This document shows positions 1 through 5,529 of a stretch of 8,067 bases of DNA, piece after piece (the stretch's first letter is position 1; the number at the start of each line of letters is the position of its first letter). Under the pieces are notes generated by a model, which was not told the DNA's origin, made no database searches, and was given only the letters and a program-made list of their open reading frames with translations. The position numbers and the translations under genes are program-made. Source of the DNA: Candidatus Bipolaricaulota bacterium (GTDB lineage: Bacteria > Bipolaricaulota > Bipolaricaulia > Bipolaricaulales > Bipolaricaulaceae); assembly GCA_014360945.1 (NCBI GenBank), contig JACIWM010000035.1, forward strand, positions 1 to 8,067, given 5' to 3'.

Positions 1-195
1 GCCAAGGCCGCGGAGATCAGGGCCAAGCTTTTGGAAAAGGGGATTGCCGAGGAAAAAGTGCAGAAGTTGCGGTGCCCGGTGGGGCTTCCTTTGGGCGGAA
101 AGGATCCGGGTTCCGTGGCCATCTCCATCCTTTCGGAGATTTTGGCCTTCCATCACGGCCGGCTCGCGGAGGTCCAAGCCCGCCTTTCTTCATGA
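1..195 (+). CDS. XdhC family protein, C-terminal end (partial)
   Basis: This reading frame is open from the left edge and stops with TGA at 193-195, giving the last 64 residues of a protein. The segment with Cys-Pro-Val-Gly-Leu-Pro, a glycine pair, and then an Ile-Ser-Ile-Leu-Ser-Glu-Ile stretch (residues about 25-47 here) resembles the end of the C-terminal Rossmann domain of XdhC/CoxI proteins. In that family the usual pattern is a Gly-Leu-x-Ile/Leu-Gly turn followed by a helix that carries Ala/Ser-Ile-x-x-Glu-Ile. XdhC proteins bind and protect the molybdenum cofactor and help insert it, after sulfuration, into xanthine dehydrogenase-type enzymes in the cytoplasm. The N-terminal part lies outside the window, so the conserved N-terminal domain cannot be checked. 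The gene is followed closely on the same strand by an NTPase gene, which suggests co-transcription. The family call rests on a short C-terminal segment only. Confidence 0.7.
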   Translation, partial: AKAAEIRAKLLEKGIAEEKVQKLRCPVGLPLGGKDPGSVAISILSEILAFHHGRLAEVQARLSS

Positions 196-251
196 CAAAA
201 AATTCCCCTTCCTCTGCGTTTTTCGCGGCGTTCCACGGAGGAAAACGAGGA

Positions 252-725
252 ATGATCGTCACCGGCCCCATCGGAAGCGGAAAGACCATGACCGTCTCGT
301 CTTTGGCCCAAGAACTTTTAAGGGAAGGGATGGAGGTGGCGGGTGTGGTCTCCCCGCGGATTCTTGTGGCCGGGGAGACCGTGGGATATTTGGTGCGGGA
401 TTTGCGCACCGGGGAGGAACGGATTTTGTGCAAGCGCGACCCTCCGGGCCTTCCCTTTCGTCGCTATTTCTTCCAACCCGAGGCCCTGGAGTTCGCTAAT
501 CGGGTGCTGGAAAGAGCAGCCAGGGAGGCAGAAGTAGTGGTGGTGGATGAGGTGGGGCCGCTGGAGCTTTCCGGAGGGGGCTTTGCTCCGGGGCTTTTGG
601 CCTGTCGGAAAAGCAAAGCTTTTCTCATCCTCACCGTCCGTTCGCACCTCATTCCTTCGGTGAAACGCTGGCTTGATTTAAAAAACGTCGTAATTTTCTC
701 CCTTCAAGGAGAGGGAAAGGCATGA
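252..725 (+). CDS. THEP1-like P-loop nucleoside-triphosphatase
   Basis: This is a 157-residue cytoplasmic P-loop NTPase. The Walker A motif Gly-Pro-Ile-Gly-Ser-Gly-Lys-Thr lies at residues 5-12. A run of four valines then leads into Asp-Glu-Val-Gly-Pro-Leu-Glu-Leu (99-106), which is the Walker B form characteristic of the THEP1/NTPase family. The Gly-x-x-Val-Arg-Asp-Leu segment near residue 45 also fits that family. THEP1 proteins hydrolyse NTPs; their physiological role is not established. I chose ATG 252 because it places Walker A at the extreme N-terminus, as is usual, and because GGAGG lies at 237-241, 10 bases upstream. An in-frame ATG at 192 would overlap the XdhC stop as ATGA and add 20 residues, but it lacks a well-spaced ribosome site. 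The stop (723-725) overlaps the next ATG, so translation is probably coupled to the chromate transporter. A role linked to XdhC and molybdenum enzymes is possible but is inference. Confidence 0.75.
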   Translation: MIVTGPIGSGKTMTVSSLAQELLREGMEVAGVVSPRILVAGETVGYLVRDLRTGEERILCKRDPPGLPFRRYFFQPEALEFANRVLERAAREAEVVVVDEVGPLELSGGGFAPGLLACRKSKAFLILTVRSHLIPSVKRWLDLKNVVIFSLQGEGKA

Positions 726-1279
726 AAGGCCTTTCCAGGGTCCGGCTCGCTTTCACGCTTTTCGGCACTTTCTTCCTCATCGGCCTTTTCACCTTTGGCG
801 GCGGCTTTTCCATGATCCCCCTTATTGCCCGCGCTGTTGTGGAGCGGAGGAAATGGCTCACGGAGGAAGAGTTCCGGGAGGACCTGGCTTTTGCCGTGCC
901 CATACCCGGCCCTAATGCCGTGAACATCGCGTTTTTAGTGGGCTTCCGCGTGGCCGGAGCTTTGGGCGCAGCCCTCGCCGCGCTGGGGTGTGTGCTTCCC
1001 TCTTTCCTCGTGATTTTGGGCATTGCGTTGGGGCTTTCCCCTTATTTTGCCACGCCTTTGGCGCGCAAATTCTTTAGCGGCGCGGGGGCGGCCGCCGTGG
1101 GCCTTATAGCCTACGCGTTTTTCCGCATTGGCCGCGGCTCCTTTAGGGAGCCAAAAACGATTCTCCTTGGCATTGCCGCTTTAGCCCTTCTTATTTCCGG
1201 CTTTCACCCCCTTTTAGCCTTGTTGTTCGCGGTTTTAGGAGGGCTCATTTATGACTGGGCTAGATCACATCCTCGCTGA
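722..1279 (+). CDS. chrA: Chromate transporter family protein, first half-size subunit
   Basis: This 185-residue hydrophobic protein belongs to the CHR (chromate ion transporter) family. It has the family's early Phe-Thr-Phe-Gly-Gly-Gly motif (residues 23-28), the Glu-Arg-Arg-Lys-Trp-Leu-Thr-Glu-Glu-Glu-Phe stretch (41-51), and the signature Pro-Gly-Pro-Asn-Ala-Val-Asn (62-68). Several membrane helices follow. CHR proteins export chromate, and some may move related oxyanions such as sulfate; substrate cannot be told from sequence alone. Full-length ChrA has two homologous halves. This is a short-chain form, and its partner is the overlapping next gene, so the two probably work as a heterodimer in the cytoplasmic membrane. 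The ATG overlaps the NTPase stop (ATGA at 722-725), and an AAGGAG site lies at 706-711, 10 bases upstream. Confidence 0.9.
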   Translation: MKGLSRVRLAFTLFGTFFLIGLFTFGGGFSMIPLIARAVVERRKWLTEEEFREDLAFAVPIPGPNAVNIAFLVGFRVAGALGAALAALGCVLPSFLVILGIALGLSPYFATPLARKFFSGAGAAAVGLIAYAFFRIGRGSFREPKTILLGIAALALLISGFHPLLALLFAVLGGLIYDWARSHPR

Positions 1280-1790
1280 ACTTTTCGGAGCTTTTGTGCG
1301 CATCGGGTTTGGAGCCTTCGGCGGTGGGATGCCCGCGATCCAGCTTCTTTCCCACGAGGTTGTGGAAGTTCACCGTTGGTTGAGCCCGGCGGAGATGGCG
1401 GAGGTGGTCGCACTGGCGGAGATGACGCCCGGCCCTATTGCCGTGAACGCCGCGACCTTTACGGGCTACCGCGTGGCCGGAATAGCCGGCGCCGCATTGG
1501 CCACATTCTCCGTGCTCCTTCCCGCGATCTTCTTCCTTTCCGTTTTTCTTGTCCTTCGACGTTTTTCCCGGTCAGACCGATGGGCCCGAAAACTTGCCTC
1601 GGCTCTTCAACCGGGGATCCTCGCCCTCATCGCCGCCGCGGTCTGGTCCCTGGGAAAAGCGGTGATCCACGGATGGATCTTTGGGCTTTTTGCCGCGGCA
1701 AGCTTTTTCTCTCTCCTTTTGAGCAAGGAAAAGGTGCATCCCGCGCTCCTCATCCTCCTCTTTGGCCTTCTCGGCTTGGCCATTTCCTGA
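1251..1790 (+). CDS. chrA: Chromate transporter family protein, second half-size subunit
   Basis: This 179-residue membrane protein is the second CHR-family half-transporter. It carries Phe-Gly-Ala-Phe-Gly-Gly-Gly-Met-Pro-Ala-Ile (residues 20-30), His-Arg-Trp-Leu-Ser (41-45), and the signature Thr-Pro-Gly-Pro-Ile-Ala-Val-Asn (59-66) followed by Thr-Gly-Tyr-Arg-Val-Ala-Gly. The rest is a series of hydrophobic helices ending in a leucine-rich segment. Its start lies 29 bases inside the preceding chr gene, in another frame, with AGGAGG at 1237-1242, 8 bases before the ATG. Overlap and matched size strongly suggest that the two halves form one antiparallel transporter made in equal amounts. This is the last gene of the packed cluster; 49 bases separate it from the next gene. 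It is clearly paralogous to the first half rather than identical, as expected for the N- and C-type subunits of paired short CHR proteins. Confidence 0.9.
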   Translation: MTGLDHILAELFGAFVRIGFGAFGGGMPAIQLLSHEVVEVHRWLSPAEMAEVVALAEMTPGPIAVNAATFTGYRVAGIAGAALATFSVLLPAIFFLSVFLVLRRFSRSDRWARKLASALQPGILALIAAAVWSLGKAVIHGWIFGLFAAASFFSLLLSKEKVHPALLILLFGLLGLAIS

Positions 1791-1791
1791 G

Positions 1792-1819
1792 TGGAGAAAC
1801 CGGGAATTTGGGCTATCCT
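1792..1819 (+). promoter_or_regulatory. Possible weak promoter before the flavin-binding protein gene
   Basis: TGGAGA (1792-1797) and TATCCT (1814-1819) each match the sigma70 consensus hexamers at 4 of 6 positions and are 16 bases apart. Transcription would start near 1826, leaving a leader of about 15 bases. The site lies in the short gap after the chromate transporter pair. Read-through from that cluster is equally possible. Confidence 0.25.
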
Positions 1820-1839
1820 GCTTACTTATCAAAGGGGGT

Positions 1840-2262
1840 ATGATGGCAGAAGCGGAGGAGAAGCTTTGGGAGATTGTGGAGGAGAGCGAGATCGCCCTTT
1901 TCATCACCCAGGCTGAGGGTTTTCCCCGGGTGCGGCCCATGACCCTCATTGCCTACGAGGAGGAGGGCGGTGTTTGGTTCGCCACGAGCAAATCCTCCCG
2001 AAAAGTCGAGGAGATCGAGAAGAACCCGAACGTGACCGTGTGTTTCCTGGCCCTGGAAGGAAGCGCGTATGCCCAGCTTTTCGGGCGGGCCGAGGTCATC
2101 GAGGACCGGGAGGTGAAGGAGGAGTTTTGGGATGAGGAATGGGAGGAGTACTGGGAGGGGCCGGACGATCCGGATTACGTTCTCATCCACGTCCAGGTGC
2201 AGAGGGCCGAGTACTACCTCCTTGAGGCCGACGAGCTTTGGGTGGTGGAGTTCGAAGAGTGA
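1840..2262 (+). CDS. Pyridoxamine 5'-phosphate oxidase family protein (FMN-binding split barrel)
   Basis: This acidic 140-residue protein fits the split beta-barrel flavin-binding fold of the pyridoxamine 5'-phosphate oxidase and general stress protein 26 group. It opens with a helix (Glu-Lys-Leu-Trp-Glu-Ile-Val). The strands then follow the usual order: Ala-Leu-Phe-Ile-Thr, Pro-Arg-Val-Arg-Pro-Met, Gly-Val-Trp-Phe-Ala-Thr-Ser, Ser-Arg-Lys-Val-Glu-Glu-Ile, Asn-Pro-Asn-Val-Thr-Val-Cys-Phe, and a Gly-Arg-Ala-Glu-Val-Ile-Glu-Asp strand. The Pro-Met and Thr-Ser-Lys-Ser-Ser-Arg-Lys segments are where these proteins hold the FMN phosphate. It is too short and divergent to be the vitamin B6 enzyme PdxH, so the substrate is unknown. 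Two tandem ATGs occur at 1840 and 1843. The AGGGGG run ends at 1838, which favours 1843 on spacing, and the difference is one residue. An upstream TTG-type extension to 1762 is unlikely because it overlaps the chr gene without a ribosome site. The alcohol dehydrogenase starts 2 bases downstream, probably in the same operon. Confidence 0.85.
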   Translation: MMAEAEEKLWEIVEESEIALFITQAEGFPRVRPMTLIAYEEEGGVWFATSKSSRKVEEIEKNPNVTVCFLALEGSAYAQLFGRAEVIEDREVKEEFWDEEWEEYWEGPDDPDYVLIHVQVQRAEYYLLEADELWVVEFEE

Positions 2263-2264
2263 GG

Positions 2265-3263
2265 ATGCGGGCCCTTCTTTTGCGGGAGCAGAAGCCTGTG
2301 GAGGAGGGCCCACTTTCTTTTGAAGAGCTTCCCATCCCTCGACCGGGGCCGGGACAAATCCTCGTGCGCGTTAGGGCCTGCGGTGTTTGTCACACTGACC
2401 TTCACATCGCCGAAGGTGACCTTCCCTTACGCAAAAGTCCCGTCGTCCTCGGCCATCAGGTGGTGGGTGAGGTGGTGGAAAAGGGGCCGGGTGTCACGAA
2501 CTTCCAAGAGGGTCAGCGGGTGGGGCTCTTTTGGCTCGCCTGGGCCTGCGGGGAATGCTCCTTTTGCCGGCGCGGCCTGGAAAATCTCTGCCCAAAGGCT
2601 CAATTCACCGGATATACCGTGGATGGCGGATTTTCCCAATACACCCGGGCGTTCGCGGATTTTGCCCTTCCCCTTCCCGAGGATCTTCCGCCGGAAGAAG
2701 AGGCTCCCCTTCTTTGCGCGGGGATCGTGGGTTTTCGGGCCCTGAAACTTTGTGGCGTGGGAAAAGGGGAGATCCTTGGCCTCTACGGGTTTGGCGCCTC
2801 CGCGCACCTGGTGCTCCAGGCCGCGCGGTTTTTGGGTATTCGCGTGTTCGTTTTCACCCGCTCCCCGGCCCACCAGACTCACGCCCGAGAGCTGGGAGCG
2901 GAATGGGTTGGCAATCCCAAAGACAGACCGCCTGAGCCTCTCGATTCGGCCATCATCTTCGCTCCCGCGGGATGGATCGTGCCCGAGGCCCTCGCGAGCA
3001 CGAGACCTGCGGGGACGGTGGTGCTTGCGGGAATACACATGACGCCCATTCCCGAAATGCCCTACCGTCTCCTTTGGGAGGAGCGGGTGGTGCGCAGCGT
3101 GGCCAACGCCACTCGGGCCGACGGCGAGGAATTTTTGAGGCTCGTAAAAGAAGCACGAATTCGGCCGAAAGTCCAAGTATTTCCCTGGGAGGAAGCGAAC
3201 GAGGCCCTTTTGCGGCTGAAGCGGGCGGAAGTGCAAGGCGCCGCAGTCCTCCGGGTCTTTTGA
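2265..3263 (+). CDS. Zinc-dependent alcohol dehydrogenase, AdhA-type medium-chain family
   Basis: This 332-residue cytoplasmic enzyme is a medium-chain NAD(P)-dependent alcohol dehydrogenase. Catalytic-zinc ligands are visible as Cys42 (Gly-Val-Cys-His-Thr-Asp), His64 (Gly-His-Gln) and Cys151 (Leu-Leu-Cys-Ala-Gly). The structural zinc site is the four cysteines at 95, 98, 101 and 109. The Rossmann domain begins at Leu-Tyr-Gly-Phe-Gly-Ala-Ser-Ala-His (173-181), a distinctive form of the nucleotide-binding turn. That turn, the later Ile-Ile-Phe-Ala-Pro-Ala, Ala-Gly-Ile-His-Met, Arg-Ser-Val-Ala-Asn-Ala-Thr-Arg-Ala-Asp segments, and the overall length match the AdhA subfamily (for example the mycobacterial AdhA proteins). 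The residue after His64 is Gln, where many relatives have Glu. The start at ATG 2265, 2 bases after the previous stop, gives the normal N-terminus; a TTG at 2238 would overlap the upstream gene. The ribosome site is weak, so translational coupling is likely. The in vivo alcohol or aldehyde substrate is unknown. Confidence 0.93.
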   Translation: MRALLLREQKPVEEGPLSFEELPIPRPGPGQILVRVRACGVCHTDLHIAEGDLPLRKSPVVLGHQVVGEVVEKGPGVTNFQEGQRVGLFWLAWACGECSFCRRGLENLCPKAQFTGYTVDGGFSQYTRAFADFALPLPEDLPPEEEAPLLCAGIVGFRALKLCGVGKGEILGLYGFGASAHLVLQAARFLGIRVFVFTRSPAHQTHARELGAEWVGNPKDRPPEPLDSAIIFAPAGWIVPEALASTRPAGTVVLAGIHMTPIPEMPYRLLWEERVVRSVANATRADGEEFLRLVKEARIRPKVQVFPWEEANEALLRLKRAEVQGAAVLRVF

Positions 3264-3273
3264 GGCCCAAAAT

Positions 3274-3302
3274 TCGCGTCAGGGCCGTCGATCTCGTACA
3301 AT
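3274..3302 (+). promoter_or_regulatory. Possible promoter of the ABC importer operon
   Basis: TACAAT at 3297-3302 matches the sigma70 -10 box at 5 of 6 positions. No good -35 hexamer lies at the right distance: the best spacings give TTCGCG- or TCGCGT-like sequences around 3273-3279. The site sits in the only gap before the permease gene, 28 bases ahead of its ATG. Confidence 0.35.
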
Positions 3303-3433
3303 TTTTCTACCCGCCTAAAAAGGAGCGCACATGCCGGTGATCAAGCTTTTTTCGCCCAGCTCGTCCGCACCGCCCCGTTGGGCTTGGTGACCTTATCGTC
3401 CTCCTTTTTGTCGCCGTTCTCATTTATGCCGGG

Positions 3434-4213
3434 GTGAGATTGGCCTTCCACGCTCCTGTCTACGTCCAAGGCCCGGAGATCTCCCTCTCGCCCGCAGCCC
3501 TTCCCTGGTACGCCTTCCTTTCCACCCTGAGAATGTTGGCTGCTTATGTGCTTTCCCTTTCCTTCTCCCTCTTTTATGGCTACAAGGCCGCCCGCAGTCG
3601 CTACGCGGAGCTCTTCTTTTTGCCGCTTTTGGACGTTTTACAGAGTGTTCCGATCCTTTCTTTCCTTCCCGTAGCAGTCCTAGCCCTCACCGCTTTTCTT
3701 CCCGAGCGGGTGGGCGTGGAACTGGCCGCGATCTTCCTCATCTTCACAAGCCAAGCCTGGAACCTCACCTTCGCCTGGTATCAGTCCCTCATCACCATTC
3801 CCCAAGAATTGCGCGAGGTCAGCGCTATTTTCCGTCTTCGCTCGTATCTTCGGTTCCGCTTTTTAGAGCTTCCGTTTGCTGCTATCCAGCTCATCTGGAA
3901 CAGCATGATGAGTTGGGCTGGCGGCTGGTTTTTCCTCATGGCCTCAGAGATGTTCACCGTGGGTGCTCGGGATTATCGCCTTCCCGGCCTGGGCTCGTAT
4001 CTCCAGGAGGCCGCGTACCTTGGAGATACCCGAGCCCTGGCCTGGGGGCTATTGACCCTCATTTTCCTCATTGTTCTTCTGGATCAGCTCGTGTGGCGGC
4101 CCCTTTTGGCCTGGGCCGAGCGGTTCAAGCTGGAGATGGTGGAAAGCGAGGGCAAAACCTCCTCCTGGTTTTACAAGGTCTTGCGGGGCTCGTTTCTTTG
4201 GTCCGCCTTTTAG
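3434..4213 (+). CDS. ABC permease fragment: first permease domain
   Basis: This is the longest open piece of the broken permease, 259 residues if begun at GTG 3434; the frame is already open from 3341 and the coding similarity begins around 3386 with a hydrophobic helix (Leu-Ile-Val-Leu-Leu-Phe-Val-Ala-Val-Leu-Ile-Tyr). Membrane helices follow, including Pro-Leu-Leu-Asp-Val-Leu-Gln-Ser-Val-Pro-Ile-Leu-Ser-Phe-Leu-Pro, a segment typical of NitT/TauT-class permeases. The EAA-like coupling loop is at fragment residues about 127-147. GTG 3434 has no ribosome site and falls inside the first membrane helix region, so it is not a natural start. The fragment ends at the TAG after Trp-Ser-Ala-Phe, in the linker between the two domains, so this domain could in principle fold alone. 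Confidence 0.6.
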   Translation: MRLAFHAPVYVQGPEISLSPAALPWYAFLSTLRMLAAYVLSLSFSLFYGYKAARSRYAELFFLPLLDVLQSVPILSFLPVAVLALTAFLPERVGVELAAIFLIFTSQAWNLTFAWYQSLITIPQELREVSAIFRLRSYLRFRFLELPFAAIQLIWNSMMSWAGGWFFLMASEMFTVGARDYRLPGLGSYLQEAAYLGDTRALAWGLLTLIFLIVLLDQLVWRPLLAWAERFKLEMVESEGKTSSWFYKVLRGSFLWSAF

Positions 4214-4222
4214 CAGCGGGTT

Positions 4223-4588
4223 TTGGTGCCGTTGGACCAGCACCTCCTTGCCCGATCCTTACGAAAGGATTTAGGAGAAGTCGTGGAGAAAGCTTGGTCC
4301 CGGTTGCGGTTTTATATTTTGACGGGAATCCTCGGCGGAGCTTTGATGTTTGGAGCAGCGTGGGCCGCGCGGTTCCTCCTATCCCTGCCGACCTCTGCGT
4401 GGATCCCCATTGCCGAAGGGGCCGGAGCCACAGCCCTGCGGGTGATCTTAGCTCTCCTCCTTTCCGCCCTTTGGACCATACCCGTGGGGCTTCTCGTGGG
4501 GTTGAACCCCAGGATAGCGAGTTGGATCCAACCGGTGGTGCAGATCGCGGCTTCCACCCGGCCACGGCCTTATTCCCCGTGCTTGTGA
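4223..4588 (+). CDS. ABC permease fragment: first part of second permease domain
   Basis: This 121-residue stretch is in the same frame as the previous fragment and is separated from it only by the TAG at 4211-4213. It starts at TTG 4223 or GTG 4226, neither with a ribosome site. It contains the linker (Leu-Asp-Gln-His-Leu-Leu-Ala-Arg) and the first helices of the second domain, including Gly-Ala-Thr-Ala-Leu-Arg-Val-Ile and Ile-Pro-Val-Gly-Leu-Leu-Val-Gly, a typical start of the transmembrane region that binds the ATPase. The sequence stays permease-like up to Gln-Ile-Ala-Ala-Ser-Thr and then becomes unrelated, marking the missing C. It ends in TGA overlapping an ATG (4586-4590). Confidence 0.45.
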   Translation: MVPLDQHLLARSLRKDLGEVVEKAWSRLRFYILTGILGGALMFGAAWAARFLLSLPTSAWIPIAEGAGATALRVILALLLSALWTIPVGLLVGLNPRIASWIQPVVQIAASTRPRPYSPCL

Positions 4589-5040
4589 TGGGACTTGTGC
4601 ATCTTCCCGGCGGTCTGAACCTGGCGGCGGTGCTCCTCATGCTCACCGGAAGCCAGTGGTATATCCTGTTCAATACGATCGCGGGAGCGCGGGCCATTCC
4701 CCAGGATCTCAAATACACGGCGCGCCTCATGGGCCTTTCCCGCTGGCAGCGTTGGCGCATCCTGTACTTTCCTGCTCTTTTCCCATACCTTGTGACCGGG
4801 GCCATCACCGCCAGTGGCGGCGCCTGGAACGCCTCCATCGTCGCCGAGCATGTCGTCTTTGGCGGCCGGACGTTGTACACCGTGGGCCTTGGAGCCATCA
4901 TTGCCCGGGCCACGGAAGAGGGGCATTATCCTCTCCTCTTCGCCGCCACGTTGACCATGATCACCTTGGTGGTGGCCATAAACCGGCTCCTTTGGCGGAG
5001 GCTTTACCGCGTAGCCGAGGAGCGCTTCAAGCTGGAGTGA
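4588..5040 (+). CDS. ABC permease fragment: end of second permease domain
   Basis: The frame carrying the end of the permease is coding from about 4561 (Ala-Thr-Ala-Leu-Phe-Pro-Val-Leu-Val). ATG 4588 gives 150 residues. It contains the EAA-like loop Lys-Tyr-Thr-Ala-Arg-Leu-Met-Gly-Leu-Ser-Arg-Trp-Gln-Arg-Trp, then Phe-Pro-Ala-Leu-Phe-Pro-Tyr-Leu-Val-Thr-Gly, the Gly-Gly-Ala-Trp-Asn-Ala-Ser-Ile-Val-Ala-Glu signature of this permease class, a last membrane helix, and the basic-acidic tail. The stop lies 3 bases before the ATPase ATG. On its own this fragment is too short to form a working permease. Confidence 0.55.
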   Translation: MGLVHLPGGLNLAAVLLMLTGSQWYILFNTIAGARAIPQDLKYTARLMGLSRWQRWRILYFPALFPYLVTGAITASGGAWNASIVAEHVVFGGRTLYTVGLGAIIARATEEGHYPLLFAATLTMITLVVAINRLLWRRLYRVAEERFKLE

Positions 5041-5043
5041 ACC

Positions 5044-5529
5044 ATGGCCGAGCACCTCTTGGAACTGCGGAACGTGAGCCAGGTTTACCGGAGCGGGGAC
5101 CGGGAGTTCCTGGCCCTAAAAGATGTGAGCCTCGCCCTCGACGAGGGGGAGTTCCTTGTGCTTTTGGGGCCCTCCGGGTGCGGGAAAAGCACGCTTTTGC
5201 GCATCGCCACAGGGCTGCAGCGTCCCACCTCCGGAGAGGTTCTCTATCGGGGCGAACCCGTAAGGGGGGTAAATCCCCGGGCCACCATCGTGTTCCAGAC
5301 CTTTGCCCTCTTTCCCTGGCTCACGGTGTTGGAGAACGTGGAGGTGGCGTTGGCGGCGCGGGACGTGCCACCTGCGGAGCGGAGGCGCCGGGCCCTGGAA
5401 ATCCTGGACCGGGTGGGCCTGGACGGATTTGAGGGGGGCCTATCCCCGGGAGCTCTCCGGCGGGATGCGCCAAAAAGTGGGGTTTGCCCGGGCCATGGTG
5501 GTGGAGCCGGAGCTTTTATGCTTGGATGA
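5044..5529 (+). CDS. ABC ATPase fragment: Walker A half
   Basis: As written, translation from ATG 5044 gives 161 residues. The first ~130 are a normal ATPase N-terminal half with Walker A and Q-loop, up to Gly-Leu-Asp-Gly-Phe-Glu-Gly. After the G6 run the frame slips, and about 30 residues rich in Gly, Pro and Ala follow with no family resemblance before the TGA. Without the signature motif and Walker B this piece could not be an active ATPase. Confidence 0.6.
   Translation: MAEHLLELRNVSQVYRSGDREFLALKDVSLALDEGEFLVLLGPSGCGKSTLLRIATGLQRPTSGEVLYRGEPVRGVNPRATIVFQTFALFPWLTVLENVEVALAARDVPPAERRRRALEILDRVGLDGFEGGLSPGALRRDAPKSGVCPGHGGGAGAFMLG

Larger units (their letters stand above)
3331..5040 (+). 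pseudogene. Duplicated (two-domain) ABC permease of nitrate/sulfonate/taurine type, interrupted as written
   Basis: The true start is probably ATG 3331, with AAGGAG at 3320-3325, 5 bases upstream. Reading from there fails after 19 codons. Adding one T to the T6 run (3347-3352), one G at the GG of 3386-3387, and one C to the CCC of 4557-4559 restores a single frame. The only remaining obstacle is an in-frame TAG at 4211-4213. The repaired protein is about 570 residues. It consists of two homologous binding-protein-dependent permease domains, each with membrane helices and an EAA-type loop, and each ending in a similar Ala-Glu-(Glu)-Arg-Phe-Lys-Leu-Glu sequence. This matches the 'duplicated permease component' class of anion importers (COG4986). 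It would form the membrane channel for the ATPase encoded next, 3 bases downstream. All changes but the TAG are in short homopolymers, so consensus errors are as likely as real decay. Confidence 0.8.

Noticed and set aside
192..251. Earlier start for the NTPase at ATG 192, overlapping the XdhC stop
   Set aside because: The ATGA overlap is attractive, but no ribosome site is properly spaced, and the 20 added residues precede a Walker A motif that is normally near the N-terminus. It is kept as an alternative only.
2427..3236. Long minus-strand open frame (269 codons) opposite the alcohol dehydrogenase
   Set aside because: The plus strand encodes a complete dehydrogenase with all zinc ligands here; the antisense product shows no motif.
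3263..3286. GGCCC...GGGCC inverted repeat after the alcohol dehydrogenase as a terminator
   Set aside because: The stem is only 5 bp with a long loop and no T run follows.
3913..4560. Plus-strand frame leading into the last permease fragment
   Set aside because: Before about 4561 this frame overlaps the real permease frame and its product is Pro/Gly/Arg-rich; only the part after 4561 is permease-like.
4125..4913. Long minus-strand open frame (262 codons) opposite the permease
   Set aside because: It lies wholly opposite permease coding sequence and is an Arg/Pro/Ala-rich translation without family resemblance, typical of an antisense shadow in GC-rich DNA.
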